Shown here one piece after another: positions 61,863-64,000 of a DNA stretch of 64,000 nucleotides. The stretch comes from Archilochus colubris (Eukaryota > Chordata > Aves > Apodiformes > Trochilidae): contig CM041086.1 of the NCBI GenBank assembly GCA_023079485.1, positions 11,478,401 to 11,542,400 on the forward strand, written 5' to 3'. Below the pieces are notes generated by a model that worked only from the letters and a program-made list of their open reading frames with translations, was not told the DNA's origin and did not search any database. The number at the start of each line of letters is the position of its first letter. Position 1 is the first letter of the stretch. Position numbers and translations under genes: made by a program.

Positions 61863-64000
61863 AGCCCCTCCTGGGTGCTGTCTGCCCCCACTCTCCCTGT
61901 GGGTGAGGGCTTGGAGGTGGCACAGGAGCTCAGCTCGTCCTGGTTGCCTGGGCTGCTGTGACTGCTCCGCCTCACACTGCCTCTCCTCCCTGATCCATTT
62001 GTTTCCAGCTGGGATAACCTCCTGGGGAACTGCACCCTTTGGCACAGCGTGTCCAAACAGGCAGAGGTTCCTCCTGTGGGTGCTTCCTTGGAGAAGTGGC
62101 TCCTGTGTCCCTGGCTGAGACCAACGGCACCGTGTGCCTGAGAAGGACACAAGCTGCACTTCAGTCCTCACTCCTGAGGGTTTATTTTGGCTTTCAGTCT
62201 CTCAGAAACCCTTCTTGGAGGGGAAAATAAAATCCTTAATGTTGCTAGAGCAGCCAGGCTTGAATGGGATACGTCCCACATCCAGAAATCACCCAGCACC
62301 ATCCAGAAATGGGCCCATCTTCCAGTGGGTGCCACTGGATTTGTCCAGGGAATCACAAGAAAGTTTAATTATCAGCAGCACTGCTGATAATCACAGTTCC
62401 TATCTGGCAAACCAAGCAAAGCACTCAGCTTTCTCAGAGTACATACCCAGTTGCATCATCACCCCAGAGAGAAGTCACCTGTACTGGAAGGAGTTCCAAC
62501 AGCTGCTTAAAAGGTTCCCCCCATAACATGGAAAAGTTATCTTCATCTCTCTTCACCACTTGAAAACAGCATCAAAAATTGAGTGAGCTGGCTTAGAAAA
62601 GCTGGAAAGGCAGAAAAATAAAAAGTTGCTGCAGCTGTGTTGGATGCATTAATAATACAGAAAAAGAAAAAAACCCGTACTGTCCCAAATTCCTCCATTG
62701 TGGCGTTTCATTTAAGTTGATGTTTTTTCAACAGGGATGAAATTTGGTCTAAAGAACCCATGTAATTAAAATATGGAGGCCCCAGGCTGTTGCTAGGCTG
62801 ATCGATGGCCTCTTTGTTTCTCTTCAGCTGTCTAAATGACACCCAAATTGAGCTGCTGGTAACAAGCTGGTGACCCACTTTGCTGCTGCAGAGACAGAAC
62901 CCAACATCACCCAGACACTGATCCTGGGTCTCTCAGTACCACGTGAGCTCCCTGCTTCTCACCCGATTCATAAAGCAGGAGGAGGATAAATTTGGGGAAA
63001 CAGAAGGGATGCAGTGATAGTCTAGAAGTGACTTGTTTCTGTTTCACTATGGTCACGTTGAATTTAGGGTGGGCTTTTAAGTGTGGAGGAGACAGCATCC
63101 CTTGGTACTCTGGAGAAGGGAGAATACCACAAGTAACCACAAGTAAGAAGTAATTAAGGAATTAAGAGCTAAGAACAGTGGAAGCAGTTCTGAGCTTGGG
63201 TTTGCATGTCCAGCCATCAAATTTCCTCTTTCTGCTGAAATATTTGGTTAACGTGGGCTCTGAACACTTGTTCCAGTGTGGTGGCAAGGCACGGGAGCTT
63301 TGCCAACTTCCCTTTTCCCCCCACCTCCAATAATCTGGTTTGATATTTGCAAGAAAGTGGATGTTTGCTTACATGGACCTTAAAGCCAAAAGTGAACTAT
63401 GTGTGTCTTGGGTGGAAAAAAGATCTGCAGTGTGGTGCTCAATAGCAGTGTCTGGAAAATGTTTTCATGCCTGGAATCAATATCTATTTGATAATGGAAA
63501 AAAAAACAAACAAACAAAAAACAAAACAAACAGACCAAAAAAAAAAAAAAAAAAAACCAAAAAGAAGCCATCAGAGTTGGGACAGTAATTGAGGGATGTC
63601 AACAGAGAAGACCACATGAAAACAGACTCCATTTTTCATAGAAAGTTAATTTCTAAAATCAGGCCATTGAGGTGAAGTGGAAAGAGAGGCAACACACTTC
63701 TTGACCTTAACTGCTCACTAAGTCTCTCTGGGAGCAAAAGACACTGCAGCTGTTTTGTTTTTTTTTCCCACTTGCTTTCTTTTCTGCTCCTTTCTGTGAT
63801 GATTGTCACAGTCCTGCCAGAAGATCCCTGCAGATGGCTCAGCTCAGCCTCTCTCTGCAAGGAGTTTTTCACCCTGCAAAGGTTGGAGCAGCTCCTCAAA
63901 AACTCCTCAGAACTTCTCAGCCCAGCCACCACCTCCCTGCACCCTGGGCAAGGAGAAGAAATGTCAGCAAACATTTTGGATATTGTGTTTCATACCAATG
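61863..64000. other. Upstream region of SLC9A2 (5' UTR and promoter candidate)
   Basis: The first 300 bp above the ATG are moderately GC-rich and hold an open frame continuous with exon 1, but without family similarity. Beyond that I see no exon. An A/C-rich simple repeat lies at 63,499-63,557. No TATA box or strong CpG island could be assigned by eye. Confidence 0.5.
63499..63557. repeat. A-rich simple repeat with (CAAA)n
   Basis: A-run, CAAACAAACA and a second run of about 20 A, upstream of SLC9A2. It resembles the tract at 9,139-9,191 but no flanking element is shared. Confidence 0.9.

Noticed and set aside
61863..62171. N-terminal extension of SLC9A2 upstream of the chosen ATG
   Set aside because: The frame is open but shows no family similarity, and the hydrophobic segment follows the ATG at 61,862 directly.
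1..64000. CRISPR arrays, tRNA/rRNA genes, phage- or operon-like clusters, intact retroviral genes
   Set aside because: I looked for regular spaced repeats, tRNA-like and rRNA-like stretches and long gag/pol-type frames by eye and saw none. A tRNAscan or RepeatMasker run would be decisive.

Overview
This is vertebrate nuclear DNA, most likely from a bird. It contains two split genes with GT-AG introns, both on the minus strand, and several truncated CR1-type LINE fragments with typical sauropsid 3' parts. The whole SLC9A2-type gene spans only about 20 kb. No prokaryotic, viral or organellar gene organisation is visible. The bird assignment is an inference from CR1 content and compact introns; a crocodilian or turtle is not excluded.

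Layout, following transcription from high to low coordinates. 61,863-64,000 is upstream sequence of the first gene. 42,397-61,862 holds a 13-coding-exon Na+/H+ exchanger (SLC9A2/NHE2-like), assembled here by splice sites, phase and family similarity into a predicted 754-residue protein. 34,809-42,396 is intergenic. 21,813-34,808 holds a 5-coding-exon TMEM182 gene (predicted 245 residues, four membrane spans). 1-21,812 is a gene-free stretch downstream of TMEM182 with CR1 remnants, simple repeats and AT-rich unique DNA.

The order and orientation SLC9A2 then TMEM182 match the mammalian arrangement. The MFSD9 gene that lies between them in human, in opposite orientation, is not recognisable here. 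The two genes are not known to act together: NHE2-type exchangers swap Na+ for H+ at epithelial membranes, while TMEM182 is a muscle-enriched membrane protein linked to myogenesis. They are neighbours by synteny.

The most notable non-coding features are two long purine/pyrimidine tracts inside introns. One is about 500 bp, 178 bp upstream of TMEM182 exon 3. The other is about 330 bp and starts 36 bp after the SLC9A2 exon 5 donor. There is also an inverted pair of CR1 copies around SLC9A2 exons 8-12. The exchanger itself mixes NHE2-like and NHE1-like residues and has a short, distinctive tail. I found no CRISPR, operon-like or otherwise clearly new biological system.
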